Source: Halalkalibacter alkaliphilus
GTDB lineage: Bacteria > Bacillota > Bacilli > Bacillales > Bacillaceae_D
Direction of reading: 5' to 3'
Length of the DNA stretch: 64,000 nucleotides
Assembly: GCF_023555415.1 (NCBI RefSeq)
Contig: NZ_JAKRYL010000020.1
Span: 1-64,000 of the forward strand
Under the pieces are notes generated by a model. The model made no database searches and was not told where the DNA came from. It was given only the letters and a program-made list of their open reading frames with translations. Positions 1 through 8,365 of the stretch are shown one piece after another. Position numbers and translations under genes: made by a program. Every line of letters starts with the position of its first letter. The first letter of the stretch is position 1.

Positions 1-510
1 GCTTCTTTTTTTCGTAAACTTCACAGAGTGCTTCTAAGAATAGTATCGTGCCTTCCTTGTAGAAGAAAAGAAGTGAGTCCGAGCTGTTTCTCTTCGTAAC
101 ACAACGTGAGAAACGTCGAAGAAAGAACACCATGCCTAATCACCCCCGTAGAAGTGAAAGGGCGAGCCAGGACGTTGCCAAGCAGAGGGTGTGCTCCAAC
201 TAAGAGATGATTGATTGTTATTGTCTAGAAAAAAGAGGACACATAAACAAAAATAACACTCCGACAGAAAATTAAAGAGAACCGACAGTAAATGAACTAC
301 TTTGGACAGTAAATCCTCCACTTTCCTACAGTATATTGTTCAAGTCCGACAGAAACAGATTATACGAAACTTTATACTACGTGTTACAGAATAAAGTCTA
401 GAAATTACCCACATAAATGAACAATCTACATAAAAATACCTCTTTTTGAAGCGTACCAATCACAAAAATTCTCTATTTTGCATAAAAATTGCTTGCCTAC
501 TACATATAGA
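1..510. other. Intergenic region, no gene supported
   Basis: I see no credible coding region in either strand. The only open frame of note (136-321, minus) has no ribosome site and no recognisable sequence. Positions 166-181 read AGGACGTTGCCAAGCA, which differs by one base from the 3' end of the 5S rRNA gene at 5504-5519. This may be a relic of an rRNA gene, or chance. Confidence 0.5.
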
Positions 511-513
511 TAA

Positions 514-726
514 ACTGTCGTTGATCATCCGTGCGATATGTACCTTCAAGTGGATAAGCTAAGTGAAGAAGAAGCGGGGTATTTAGGATTGAAAGTTGGA
601 TCACCTAAACTATGCGTGGAAACGATTTTTCATTTAACCAATGGCCAACCATTTGACTTTTCAAAAGTCACGTATAACTATGAACAATCACAATTCTTTG
701 TCCAAGCCAATAGTAACTTTCTATAA
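514..726 (+). pseudogene. Remnant of a GntR-family regulator (UTRA domain C-terminus)
   Basis: The reading frame opens after a stop at 511-513 and gives about 70 residues. They resemble the last third of a UTRA ligand-binding domain, the effector domain of HutC-subfamily GntR regulators. The pattern LSEEEAGYLGLKVGSP followed by a strand-turn-strand ending in VTYNYEQSQFFVQAN is typical of the closing beta strands of that fold. The DNA-binding domain and most of the UTRA domain are missing. The first ATG (538) has no Shine-Dalgarno sequence, so I do not expect an independent protein. The upstream 500 bp contain no other piece of the gene. A short stand-alone protein cannot be excluded but is unlikely. 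Confidence 0.6.
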
Positions 727-746
727 GATTGCAGGCCTGCATATTT

Positions 747-787
747 AAGAAAACCTAACCATCTGAATTATGTGGTTAGGTTTTCTT
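747..787. terminator. Bidirectional terminator hairpin
   Basis: A 15-bp inverted repeat (AAGAAAACCTAACCA and its complement) with an 11-base loop has A-runs and T-runs on both sides. It separates the GntR remnant from the convergent dedA-like gene, whose stop codon lies inside the stem. Confidence 0.8.
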
Positions 788-1375
788 TGCTTTGAGTTTA
801 AAAAAGAAGACGATTGACATGACAGCTATGAAAGCTGAAAGAGCAAAATAAATAACAAACTTGTATGTTTCAAAGGATTGTTTAACAAAGTACCATCTAA
901 TCCCAAGTTCATAGCCAGATAAAACAAATAGAGTAACCCAAAATAAGGCACCTACATAAGAGTAGAGCATAAAGGTTTTAAGTTTCAATCGAGAGATACC
1001 AGCTAGATATCCTGTAATATGTCTTATGCCTGGTATGAAATAACCAATTAATAAGAGCCAAGCTCCATGTTTTGCGAACAATTGTTGAGCTTTACTTATT
1101 CTAGTATGAGATAAATGGAGTTTAGGCCCATATTTCAAAAGGAATGGAAGACCTAATTTAGCTCCGAGTATATAGCTGATTGTAATTCCAATTACCGATC
1201 CTAGATAAGAACTTATTATTGCAGTGATTAAATCAACCCTACCAAGATAGGCATAATATCCAATAGTAATGAGCAATACTTCGTCAGGCAAAGGAAGCCC
1301 AACAATCCCACCTACGAGTGCAATAAAAATTCCAAAATAACCATATTCAAAAATTAAGTGCTTTAATACTTCCAT
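776..1375 (-). CDS. DedA family membrane protein
   Basis: This 199-residue protein belongs to the DedA/SNARE-associated (VTT) family of inner-membrane proteins. Some members recycle undecaprenyl phosphate or move phospholipids across the membrane. Visible family marks are the re-entrant acidic motif GLPLPDE (about residues 26-32) and the FIPGIRHITGYLAG segment (about 112-125) with the conserved arginine, followed by about three more hydrophobic spans. The length is normal for the family. The gene stands alone, convergent to the GntR remnant and downstream of mgtE on the same strand, from which a terminator-like hairpin separates it. Which lipid it handles cannot be read from the sequence. Family certain, exact role unknown. 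Confidence 0.9.
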   Translation of the reverse strand: MEVLKHLIFEYGYFGIFIALVGGIVGLPLPDEVLLITIGYYAYLGRVDLITAIISSYLGSVIGITISYILGAKLGLPFLLKYGPKLHLSHTRISKAQQLFAKHGAWLLLIGYFIPGIRHITGYLAGISRLKLKTFMLYSYVGALFWVTLFVLSGYELGIRWYFVKQSFETYKFVIYFALSAFIAVMSIVFFFKLKAKKT

Positions 1376-1454
1376 AGTATCTTCCTATTCTAAAAGAGGC
1401 TAATCCCATTATATCGAATTTTCAAACAGGAAACGAGTTGAGATCTTTTGGAAG

Positions 1455-1494
1455 ATAAAAAGAGTAACCACCACATATAGTTGTAAGTTACTCT
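1455..1494 (-). terminator. Terminator of mgtE
   Basis: On the minus strand AGAGTAAC pairs with GTTACTCT around an 18-base loop, followed by TTTTTATC. It lies just after the mgtE stop. Confidence 0.65.
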
Positions 1495-1525
1495 AATCAA
1501 ATGTTCTATTAATAAATTCAATAGT

Positions 1526-2887
1526 TTACAAGTAATGAAGCAGGCTTGTTGCAATTGTAAAGTAAATTAACAACCCTAATATATCGTTTACAGTTGTAAT
1601 GAAAGGACCGGAGGCAAAAGCAGGGTCTATTTTTAATTTATGGATGATAAGAGGAACCGTTGCCCCAACAATTGTTGCAACACTTAACGAACAAAAGATG
1701 GACATACCAACAATAACAGCTACCATATAACTACCATAAAAAATCGGAATGATCAGTAATAACGTCATTGCACAAATGAATCCAATCATCATACCGGTGC
1801 TGAACTCTTTTAAGAGAATTCGGAAGAGACCTTTCTTCTCAAGTGTCCCCAGTGCAAGACCGCGTACAACAACTGCTAGTGATTGTGTACCAGCGTTTCC
1901 TGCTGATCCCATTAATAAGGGGATAAAGGCAGCGAGTAAAATGATTTGATTCAGTGTTTCTTCAAATTGTTCTATTACTCCAGCAGTAAGAAGCCCAAAA
2001 AACATAAGGAGGACAATCCAAGGAGAACGTAATTTTGCGGATTGAAATGCTGAAACGTTTATATCAGTTGCCCCTCTGGCTGCTGTAAATTCACCTAAGT
2101 CTTCAGTAGCTTCGTCCTCTAAAACATCAATAACATCATCAACGGTAACAATCCCTAGTAGGGTTCCGTCTGAACTAACAACGGGGGCAGCTAAGAAGTT
2201 ATATTTTTTAATCATTTTGGCGACTTCTTCTTGATTGGTGTCAGAATCAACGGAGACAACCCGAGAACTCATTAAGTTTTGAACTAACTCATTTGATTGT
2301 GCTGTAAGCAAGTCTCTCAAAGAGACAACACCTACTAGTTGATCCTGTTCATTGACGACATATAAATAATAGATGGTTTCGGCATTAGGCGCTTCTTCTC
2401 GTAATTGCTCTATCACTTGTTGTGCACTATGTGAGGAAGCAAGTGAAATGAATTCTTTTGTCATAATGGCACCAGCAGTTTTAGGCGGATAGGCCATTAA
2501 CTCTTTTACATCATTAGCATCCTCTAAATCCATGGCTTTTAAGAGAGCGTGCGCCGCGCTTTCATCTAGTTGAGAGAGTAAGTCAGCTGCATCATCTGTG
2601 TACAGATGGTTTATCATTTCTGACGTGTAATGTTGATCAAGTTCAAGGATTAACTCTTTTTGTTCTTGCAGTTCAAGAGCTTGGAAGATATCGGCCATTT
2701 CCTCTGGGTTGATCATTTCATAAAGATTTTGCCGTTGTTCCTTTACCAGTTTCGCATAAATTTCAGCTTGGTCAGTTGGATGTAACTGCAGGAATTCTTC
2801 ACGGAATTGAAGGTTCGCGTTTTTCTTAAGTAATTCTATTAAGTGATTAGTGTAGTCGTCGATTGTTTCATTGTTAAGTCTAGCCAT
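1526..2887 (-). CDS. mgtE: Magnesium transporter MgtE
   Basis: The 453-residue protein is a full-length MgtE, a homodimeric Mg2+ channel gated by cytosolic Mg2+. Domain order is as in the family: an N-terminal superhelical domain (about 1-130), two CBS domains (about 135-255, starting at YPPKTAGAIMT), a connecting helix and a five-helix membrane domain (about 285-450). The membrane domain has the pore motif GSAGNAGTQS and the conserved SGPFITTVNDILG near the end. The start ATG has a strong ribosome site, AAGGAGGT, eight bases upstream. The 5' leader contains a long inverted repeat (2927-3011) that may be a regulatory fold. It is monocistronic. Confidence 0.97.
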   Translation of the reverse strand: MARLNNETIDDYTNHLIELLKKNANLQFREEFLQLHPTDQAEIYAKLVKEQRQNLYEMINPEEMADIFQALELQEQKELILELDQHYTSEMINHLYTDDAADLLSQLDESAAHALLKAMDLEDANDVKELMAYPPKTAGAIMTKEFISLASSHSAQQVIEQLREEAPNAETIYYLYVVNEQDQLVGVVSLRDLLTAQSNELVQNLMSSRVVSVDSDTNQEEVAKMIKKYNFLAAPVVSSDGTLLGIVTVDDVIDVLEDEATEDLGEFTAARGATDINVSAFQSAKLRSPWIVLLMFFGLLTAGVIEQFEETLNQIILLAAFIPLLMGSAGNAGTQSLAVVVRGLALGTLEKKGLFRILLKEFSTGMMIGFICAMTLLLIIPIFYGSYMVAVIVGMSIFCSLSVATIVGATVPLIIHKLKIDPAFASGPFITTVNDILGLLIYFTIATSLLHYL

Positions 2888-2926
2888 GTTATGACCTCCT
2901 TCTAAGATGTGTCACCACAGGCAGAA

Positions 2927-3011
2927 AGGTGCATGTGGATGTTTAAATAAATGTTTATTTAAAGTTTGACTAAGGGGTTCTGGATCAGCATTCATCTTTG
3001 AACATGCACCT
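2927..3011 (-). promoter_or_regulatory. Candidate structured leader of mgtE
   Basis: A perfect 10-bp inverted repeat (AGGTGCATGT at 2927-2936 and its complement at 3002-3011) would close a 65-base region in the mgtE transcript leader. Inside it lies a perfect 22-bp A/T palindrome (2942-2963). I do not recognise the M-box consensus here, so the class is unknown. It could instead be a protein operator. Confidence 0.35.
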
Positions 3012-3028
3012 CCTTAACAAAATAAAAT

Positions 3029-3056
3029 AGGCACCTTAATGAGAGTGAGGTGCCTT
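3029..3056. terminator. Hairpin between mgtE and crcB
   Basis: AGGCACCT pairs with AGGTGCCT around an 11-base loop. T-rich sequence follows on both strands. In the mgtE direction it lies before the candidate leader fold, so it may end upstream transcripts or act as an attenuator. Confidence 0.55.
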
Positions 3057-3315
3057 TTAACAAAACAAAAATATTCGTTCCAGTTGGAAGTACTCTGCAA
3101 TCTGCAGCATAAAAATTAGTCCCAATATTCGAACTATGGAGTTTTTAACATCCTCCTTACAGAATATGCAAGACTTGGTCAATCGTTCGTAAGAGAATAC
3201 TAGGCATATAACAATTATTACATGGTGGTGGTTATTACAAATAGTCTGGTCCTTGCTACCAACGCTAGAGTAAGATAAAATCAAACTATTCGTACGAATT
3301 AAGGAGAATCCATTC

Positions 3316-3729
3316 TTGAAACATCATTTTTGGAAAAATATAGGGGCGATTGCAATTGGTTCAGCTATTGGGACAAGCCTTCGCTATTATTTAAATCTCT
3401 ATACATTAGCAACAGGTTATCCAATAGGTACAATCATTGAGAACTTAGGTGGGAGCTTGCTTCTAGGTTTTTTGACTGGATGGTTTATTATCAAGGTCCC
3501 GCGTGAATGGCTTAAGGCAGGACTTGGTGTTGGTTTATGTGGTGGGTTTACTACTATGTCTACTCTTGCTAGTGATAGTGTCTATTTGTTTTTAGAACAT
3601 ACTTGGTGGCTTAGTGTCGTGTATATCTTATTATCCATTTTTGGAGGAATAGTGTGTGCACTAGCTGGATATATAGTGGGACAAAAAGCAGGAAAACGAC
3701 AAGCTTCGCGGGAGGTGGAGCAAGGGTGA
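3316..3729 (+). CDS. crcB: Fluoride channel subunit CrcB/FluC (first of a pair)
   Basis: This 137-residue protein has four hydrophobic spans and belongs to the CrcB/Fluc family, dual-topology channels that let cytosolic fluoride escape. Family marks are GSAIGTSLRYYLN near the N-terminus, ENLGGSLLLGFLTG in helix 2 and GLCGGFTTMSTLASD in helix 3, the break that coordinates a central sodium. It starts with TTG, chosen because AAGGAG lies nine bases upstream and no ATG fits. The C-terminus overlaps the next gene by four bases. A gene pair like this normally encodes the two oppositely oriented subunits of a heterodimer. I did not find the fluoride riboswitch consensus upstream. Confidence 0.93.
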   Translation: MKHHFWKNIGAIAIGSAIGTSLRYYLNLYTLATGYPIGTIIENLGGSLLLGFLTGWFIIKVPREWLKAGLGVGLCGGFTTMSTLASDSVYLFLEHTWWLSVVYILLSIFGGIVCALAGYIVGQKAGKRQASREVEQG

Positions 3730-4109
3730 ACCTACTACTGGTCAGTGTTGGAGGAGCGATAGGTGCAATACTTCGCTATTTACTGGGGCTCGTCATAATG
3801 AACAGATTTCCTACACCGCCGTTTCCGGTCGCAATGTTAATTGTCAATGTACTTGGATCACTCGGATTAGGGCTTTTCTACGGTAGCTATTACGGTGCAA
3901 TTCCACTTGGAGCCTATGAAGAACCAGCTTTCTTGCTTATAGCTATTGGTTTTTTTGGGGCATTTACAACATTTTCGACTTTTAGTACAGAAACGGTACA
4001 ACTTTATCAACAGAAAGCGTGGAAACCACTTATAGCTTACATAAGCTTGACTATTGTAGGGTCAATCACAATGTTTGTATTTGGTTTTTCAATCACGAAG
4101 TTAACATAG
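3726..4109 (+). CDS. crcB: Fluoride channel subunit CrcB/FluC (second of a pair)
   Basis: This is the partner subunit of the preceding gene, 127 residues with four membrane spans. The same family marks are visible: GGAIGAILRYLLG, VNVLGSLGLGLFYG and GFFGAFTTFSTFSTE. I place the start at GTG 3726, overlapping the TGA of the first crcB. GGAGGTGGAG lies just upstream, and translation from here begins directly with the conserved VSVGGAIGA segment. A longer frame from 3654 would run backwards through the first gene and is not needed. The overlap implies translational coupling and equal production of both subunits. Confidence 0.93.
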   Translation: MNLLLVSVGGAIGAILRYLLGLVIMNRFPTPPFPVAMLIVNVLGSLGLGLFYGSYYGAIPLGAYEEPAFLLIAIGFFGAFTTFSTFSTETVQLYQQKAWKPLIAYISLTIVGSITMFVFGFSITKLT

Positions 4110-4125
4110 ATTAGGGGATGGGAAG

Positions 4126-5268
4126 ATGAGAGAAACAAATTTTAATACAAAGACTGTACATTTTCAAACAAAAGAACCAGCAAGAAATGCAAGTAAAGCA
4201 AAGCCGATATATCAAACATCAGCGTTTGTTTTTACTGATTTAGATGATATGGAAAGTTTCTATGAAGGGGAAAAAGAATACCTATACTCTAGATATAGCA
4301 ATCCAAATACAGATGATCTAGGAAAGGGTATCGCCTCACTTGAGGAGACTGATGATGGAATTGCCACATCATCAGGAATGTCAGCAATATTAGCAGGAGT
4401 ATTAGCCGTTGCAAATCCAGGAGATCATGTTTTGGCATCTGATGATTTATATGGAGGAACGTATCAGATGTTTGCACAGGAGCTGCCTAACTTTGGCATT
4501 GATGTTAGTTTTGTTTCCTTTCAAGATTTGAACGTAGTAGAAGCAGCTTTCACAGATAAAACGGTTTTGATTTATACGGAATCTATAACAAACCCCCTAC
4601 TGCGAGTTGAAAGGCTTGAGGAAGTCATTGCTCTAGCGAAACAAAAAGGTGTTAAGACGATGATTGATAATACGTTTGCTACACCTTATTTGTTGCAGCC
4701 TGCCACACTTGGTGCTGATCTTGTTGTCCATAGTGCGACAAAGTATATCGGAGGACATAGTGATGTAACCGCAGGGGTTCTTGTTGGGGAGCAATCGCTT
4801 ATTGATAAGGCAAAGGGAAAAGTGATTACTCTTGGGTGCAACTTGAGTCCATTTGAGGCTTGGCTCGCTTGTCGTGGCTTAAAGACATTAAGTTTACGTA
4901 TGGAAAGACAAAGCCACAATGCGAAAATGCTTGCTGAAGCCTTGGAGACTCACGAGGGAGTGGCTCGTGTCTTTTACCCTGATTATGTTTCTGAAAAAGG
5001 AAATGGAGCTATGGTTAGTATTGATTTAGCTGACAATGTAAATGTTGAGGAGTTTTTCCGCTCACTTGGATGGGTAAAAATTGCCCCTACATTAGCGGGC
5101 GTTGAAACAACCGTTTCTTATCCACTTCGCACATCTCATCGTACGGTTCCCGACAAACTTAGAAAAGAACTTGGAATCGGTGCGCAATTGGTACGTATTT
5201 CAGTAGGGATTGAAGACGAGAAGGATATTATCGACGCTTTTGTTCAAGCGATCGACACAGCGAAGTAA
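4126..5268 (+). CDS. Cystathionine gamma-synthase/lyase-type PLP enzyme
   Basis: The 380-residue protein is a member of the Cys/Met metabolism PLP-dependent family (aspartate aminotransferase fold I). The schiff-base lysine is in HSATKYIGGHSDVTAG (about 205-220). The tyrosine/arginine pair in LYSRYSNPN and the SSGMSAI loop bind PLP. It catalyses gamma- or beta-elimination or replacement at C-gamma of homoserine esters or cystathionine. The sequence alone does not separate cystathionine gamma-lyase, cystathionine beta-lyase and methionine gamma-lyase. It follows the crcB pair by 16 bp with a GGGGATGGGA ribosome site, so it is probably co-transcribed. I see no S-box or T-box leader. A strong terminator follows. 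Confidence 0.88.
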   Translation: MRETNFNTKTVHFQTKEPARNASKAKPIYQTSAFVFTDLDDMESFYEGEKEYLYSRYSNPNTDDLGKGIASLEETDDGIATSSGMSAILAGVLAVANPGDHVLASDDLYGGTYQMFAQELPNFGIDVSFVSFQDLNVVEAAFTDKTVLIYTESITNPLLRVERLEEVIALAKQKGVKTMIDNTFATPYLLQPATLGADLVVHSATKYIGGHSDVTAGVLVGEQSLIDKAKGKVITLGCNLSPFEAWLACRGLKTLSLRMERQSHNAKMLAEALETHEGVARVFYPDYVSEKGNGAMVSIDLADNVNVEEFFRSLGWVKIAPTLAGVETTVSYPLRTSHRTVPDKLRKELGIGAQLVRISVGIEDEKDIIDAFVQAIDTAK

Positions 5269-5273
5269 TGAGG

Positions 5274-5325
5274 AAGGGGTGTCTCATAAAGGTCCCAAAC
5301 AGCCTTTTGAGACATCCCTCTTGTT
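5274..5325 (+). terminator. Terminator after the PLP enzyme gene
   Basis: AGGGGTGTCTCA pairs with TGAGACATCCCT (one G-U pair) around a 21-base loop, followed by a T-rich tract. Confidence 0.8.
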
Positions 5326-5351
5326 GTGTTGAGAAAAAAAGTAAAAGAAGC

Positions 5352-5380
5352 TTGCTTTCAGTTTGATAACGTGTTATTAT
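5352..5380 (+). promoter_or_regulatory. Promoter of the orphan 5S rRNA gene
   Basis: TTGCTT (5352-5357) and TATTAT (5375-5380) are spaced by 17 bp, with the 5S gene starting about 23 bp further on. No 16S or 23S sequence precedes it, so this promoter should drive 5S directly. Confidence 0.6.
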
Positions 5381-5402
5381 AGAACTTGTGTCAGAGAAAG
5401 TA

Positions 5403-5519
5403 GTCTGGTGGCGATAGCGAAGAGGTCACACCCGTTCCCATGCCGAACACGGTCGTTAAGCTCTTCAGCGCCGATGGTAGTTGGGGGCTTCCCCCTGTGA
5501 GAGTAGGACGTTGCCAGGC
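5403..5519 (+). rRNA. rrf: 5S ribosomal RNA, stand-alone copy
   Basis: The gene matches the Bacillus 5S sequence along its whole length, including GGTGGCGATAGCGAAGAGG, the CCCGTTCCCATGCCGAACAC loop and GCCGATGGTAGT. The two ends pair to form helix I (C5405-C5412 with G5510-G5517). It is preceded by a protein gene and its terminator, not by 16S-23S genes, so it is an orphan 5S unit. It leads into the initiator tRNA 336 bp downstream and may be co-transcribed with it. Confidence 0.97.
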
Positions 5520-5580
5520 AAATTTCTTTGTATAAAATATGTCAGTATTGACTATACTAATTAGTGTAGAGGACATCAGT

Positions 5581-5928
<348 letters not shown>

Positions 5929-5937
5929 TACCAAGAA

Positions 5938-5968
5938 GAAGCCGAAACGAATATGTTTCGGCTTTTTC
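5938..5968 (+). terminator. Terminator of the 5S/tRNA unit
   Basis: AAGCCGAAAC pairs with GTTTCGGCTT around a 6-base loop, followed by a T-run. Confidence 0.9.
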
Positions 5969-6129
5969 TATGCAGAAAACGTTTCGTAAACGGATAAAGC
6001 TTTATCCCAAATCGTTTTTGTTTGGTTAAGTTAGTTTTCTTTTAGAGTTTACATAACAATAGTTTTTCTAACTCTGTATCTAATTACTTGGGCATTTTGG
6101 TTAAAATCGGATAAACTAAAAGAGATACT

Positions 6130-6160
6130 CCTTAGGTATGTAGAAATCCTAAGGTTTTTT
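6130..6160 (+). terminator. Terminator-like hairpin in the thiL leader
   Basis: CCTTAGG and CCTAAGG flank an 11-base loop and are followed by TTTTTT. No gene ends between the tRNA terminator and this hairpin, so it sits in the leader of the thiL operon and could act as an attenuator. I see no TPP riboswitch core in the 160 bases before it. Confidence 0.55.
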
Positions 6161-6196
6161 GCAGATTTATGATTTTGGTCGAGAGGGTCGGTTACA

Positions 6197-7189
6197 ATGG
6201 AAGATGAGTTCGTGTTTATTACAAAAATATCTCCAGAAGAGACTTATCAAAAAGGGCTTGTTCGTGGAATAGGGGACGATGCAGCTGTTTATTCTAGTTC
6301 GGATCAAATGGAACAAGTCGTTTGTGTAGATACAATGGTTGAAGGAGTACACTTTCGCCGTGATACACTTAGTCCCTATCAAATAGGGAAAAAAGGGTTA
6401 GCGATCAATGTTAGTGATCTTGCTGCAATGGGGGCAATTCCTACCTATTATCTTGTGTCAATCGCTGTGCCGCCATCATGGACGGAAGAGGAGTTAACTC
6501 AATTATATAAAGGGATGAATGAGTTAGCAGAAACACATCGAATGGATTTAATTGGTGGAGATACGGTATCTACAAATGATGTTCTTGTTTTAACGGTGAC
6601 GGCAATTGGGTTAGTGGAACGCGGGAAAGCTAGATATCGTGATCAGGCTAAGGCGGGGGACCTTATTTTTCTAACGGGGTATGCTGGTACGTCAGCAGCC
6701 GGGCTAGATTTATTGTTTCAAAAAGGATTACATGGTCCTTTTTCTATAGAGGAGCAAGAACTTGTAAAAGCTCACCAGGAGCCGCTTCCTCATGTAATAG
6801 AAGGGAGGATCCTTTCAACGGCAAACAAGCGCATTTCCTTAAATGATGTGAGTGATGGTGTCGCTAGTGAAGCGAATGAGTTAGCAGAAGCAAGCCGGGC
6901 GAAATTTATAATTAAATCAGACAAGCTTCCGATTCACAAAGCAATGCACTCATATCCCAAGGAGAAGCAGTTAAAGTATGCGTTATTTGGCGGAGAAGAT
7001 TTTGTATTGATTGGGACGGTTCCAAAAGAGGATGCAAAAGACTTAGAAGAGGAATTTCACCAAATAGGTCTAATGTTCGAGATCGTTGGGTTTGTGGAAG
7101 AGGGAGAACCTGGTGTATTTTTACTAGAAGAAAATAAAATGAAAAAGGTAGAAAAGAACGGATATAATCATTTCAAAAAGCGCGGGTGA
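6197..7189 (+). CDS. thiL: Thiamine-monophosphate kinase ThiL
   Basis: The 330-residue enzyme phosphorylates thiamine monophosphate to thiamine diphosphate, the last step of cofactor synthesis. It is an AIR-synthase-fold protein. Nucleotide and metal binding marks are GIGDDAAV (24-31), DTMVEGVHF, the GLAINVSDLAAMGA segment and GGDTVST. The late LNDVSDGVASEA and FGGEDF motifs are also present. The length is normal. It opens the operon thiL-tsaE-tsaB-rimI-tsaD, the usual Bacillus arrangement. The ribosome site (GAGAGGG) is modest. Its TGA overlaps the GTG start of tsaE. Confidence 0.96.
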   Translation: MEDEFVFITKISPEETYQKGLVRGIGDDAAVYSSSDQMEQVVCVDTMVEGVHFRRDTLSPYQIGKKGLAINVSDLAAMGAIPTYYLVSIAVPPSWTEEELTQLYKGMNELAETHRMDLIGGDTVSTNDVLVLTVTAIGLVERGKARYRDQAKAGDLIFLTGYAGTSAAGLDLLFQKGLHGPFSIEEQELVKAHQEPLPHVIEGRILSTANKRISLNDVSDGVASEANELAEASRAKFIIKSDKLPIHKAMHSYPKEKQLKYALFGGEDFVLIGTVPKEDAKDLEEEFHQIGLMFEIVGFVEEGEPGVFLLEENKMKKVEKNGYNHFKKRG

Positions 7190-7653
7190 AGGTAGTGGAA
7201 GAGTGGAAGCTTAAAACAGAGTCGCCAGAAGAGACGATGCAACTAGCGGAGAAGTTAGCGGAAATTGTGCAGCCTGGTGATGTGATTACGCTTGAAGGAG
7301 ATCTTGGTGCAGGGAAGACAAGTTTTACGAAGGGATTTGCAAAAGGGCTAGGTGTCAAACGTGTTGTAAATAGTCCAACTTTTACAATTATCAAAGAATA
7401 TAAGGGGCGAATCCCGCTATATCATATGGATGTGTATCGAATGGAAGATGAGATGGAGGATTTGGGGTTAGAGGAATACTTTTATGGTGAAGGTGTTTCT
7501 GTAATTGAATGGCCTAGCATGATTCCAAATCAGTTACCAGAGGACTGCCTTGCGATTTCTTTATTCCATTTAGGGGAAACAAGTAGGGAGATTACGGTGC
7601 AAACGTCTGGGGTCCGTTCTTTGGAGTTATTAAAGGAGTTGCGTTATGAGTAA
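7186..7653 (+). CDS. tsaE: tRNA t6A threonylcarbamoylation ATPase TsaE
   Basis: The 155-residue P-loop ATPase stimulates the TsaB-TsaD complex that places threonylcarbamoyl on A37 of ANN-decoding tRNAs. The Walker A motif GDLGAGKT is at 38-45. The family segments VNSPTFTIIKEY and YHMDVYRM follow, then the Walker B-like VSVIEWP. I give the GTG at 7186, which overlaps the thiL stop. A second GTG at 7195 would give a protein three residues shorter and is equally possible. It overlaps tsaB by eight bases. Confidence 0.95.
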   Translation: MKVVEEWKLKTESPEETMQLAEKLAEIVQPGDVITLEGDLGAGKTSFTKGFAKGLGVKRVVNSPTFTIIKEYKGRIPLYHMDVYRMEDEMEDLGLEEYFYGEGVSVIEWPSMIPNQLPEDCLAISLFHLGETSREITVQTSGVRSLELLKELRYE

Positions 7654-8365
7654 AACATTAGCGATTGATACATCATCATTTGTCATGGGGATAGCTGTTA
7701 CAGAGGGTGATCGAACATTAGGTGAAGTAACAACAAATATTAAAAAAAATCATTCGATTAGGCTCATGCCAGCTATTGATCAATTAATGAGTGAAGTTGA
7801 TGTCAAACCGAATGAATTAGAGAAAATTGTGGTAGCTAATGGACCGGGGTCCTATACTGGGGTTCGAATTGGCGTCACAACAGCCAAGACGCTTGCTTGG
7901 TCATTAAATATACCGATTATTGGAGTATCAAGTATTGCTGTGCTAGCACAAGCTGGCCGTTTTTTTCAAGGTGTTATTTCTCCAATTATGGATGCAAGAC
8001 GTGGACAAGTCTATACGGGCCATTATGAGACAAAGGGAATCGACGTATTAGAAGTAACGAATGACCGTTTAATAATGTTAGAAGATTGGCTTGTTTACTT
8101 ACAAGAATTAAGAAAACCTGTATTATTTGTTGGACAAGATGTTTCGATGCATGAAGTGATGATTCGTGAAAAACTAGGGGATCATGCTCACTTTGCTACC
8201 GGATCGATGGCTTTGCCGAGGCCTGCAGAATTAGCGAGATTAGGTGGGGCACTAACGGCAGATATTGATTCAGTACACTCGTTTGTACCAAATTATTTAC
8301 AACTAGCAGAAGCGGAAGCCAATTGGCAAAAGGCTCAGAAAGAAAAGGGCATGAAAAATGATTGA
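7646..8365 (+). CDS. tsaB: tRNA t6A threonylcarbamoylation protein TsaB
   Basis: The 239-residue protein is an ASKHA-fold paralogue of TsaD that lacks the metal site and serves as its scaffold in t6A synthesis. The N-terminal phosphate loop LAIDTSSFVMG and the GPGSYTGVRIG motif (about residue 70) are diagnostic. The C-terminal half ends in the AEWLxRLG-like ALPRPAELARLGG and the VPNYLQLAEAE tail. Overlaps with tsaE and rimI (8 bases each) show tight translational coupling. Confidence 0.96.
   Translation: MSKTLAIDTSSFVMGIAVTEGDRTLGEVTTNIKKNHSIRLMPAIDQLMSEVDVKPNELEKIVVANGPGSYTGVRIGVTTAKTLAWSLNIPIIGVSSIAVLAQAGRFFQGVISPIMDARRGQVYTGHYETKGIDVLEVTNDRLIMLEDWLVYLQELRKPVLFVGQDVSMHEVMIREKLGDHAHFATGSMALPRPAELARLGGALTADIDSVHSFVPNYLQLAEAEANWQKAQKEKGMKND

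Noticed and set aside
3057-3284. 75-codon minus-strand frame between mgtE and crcB with a run of three histidines
   Set aside because: No ribosome site, odd composition, runs into a hairpin; no recognisable protein.
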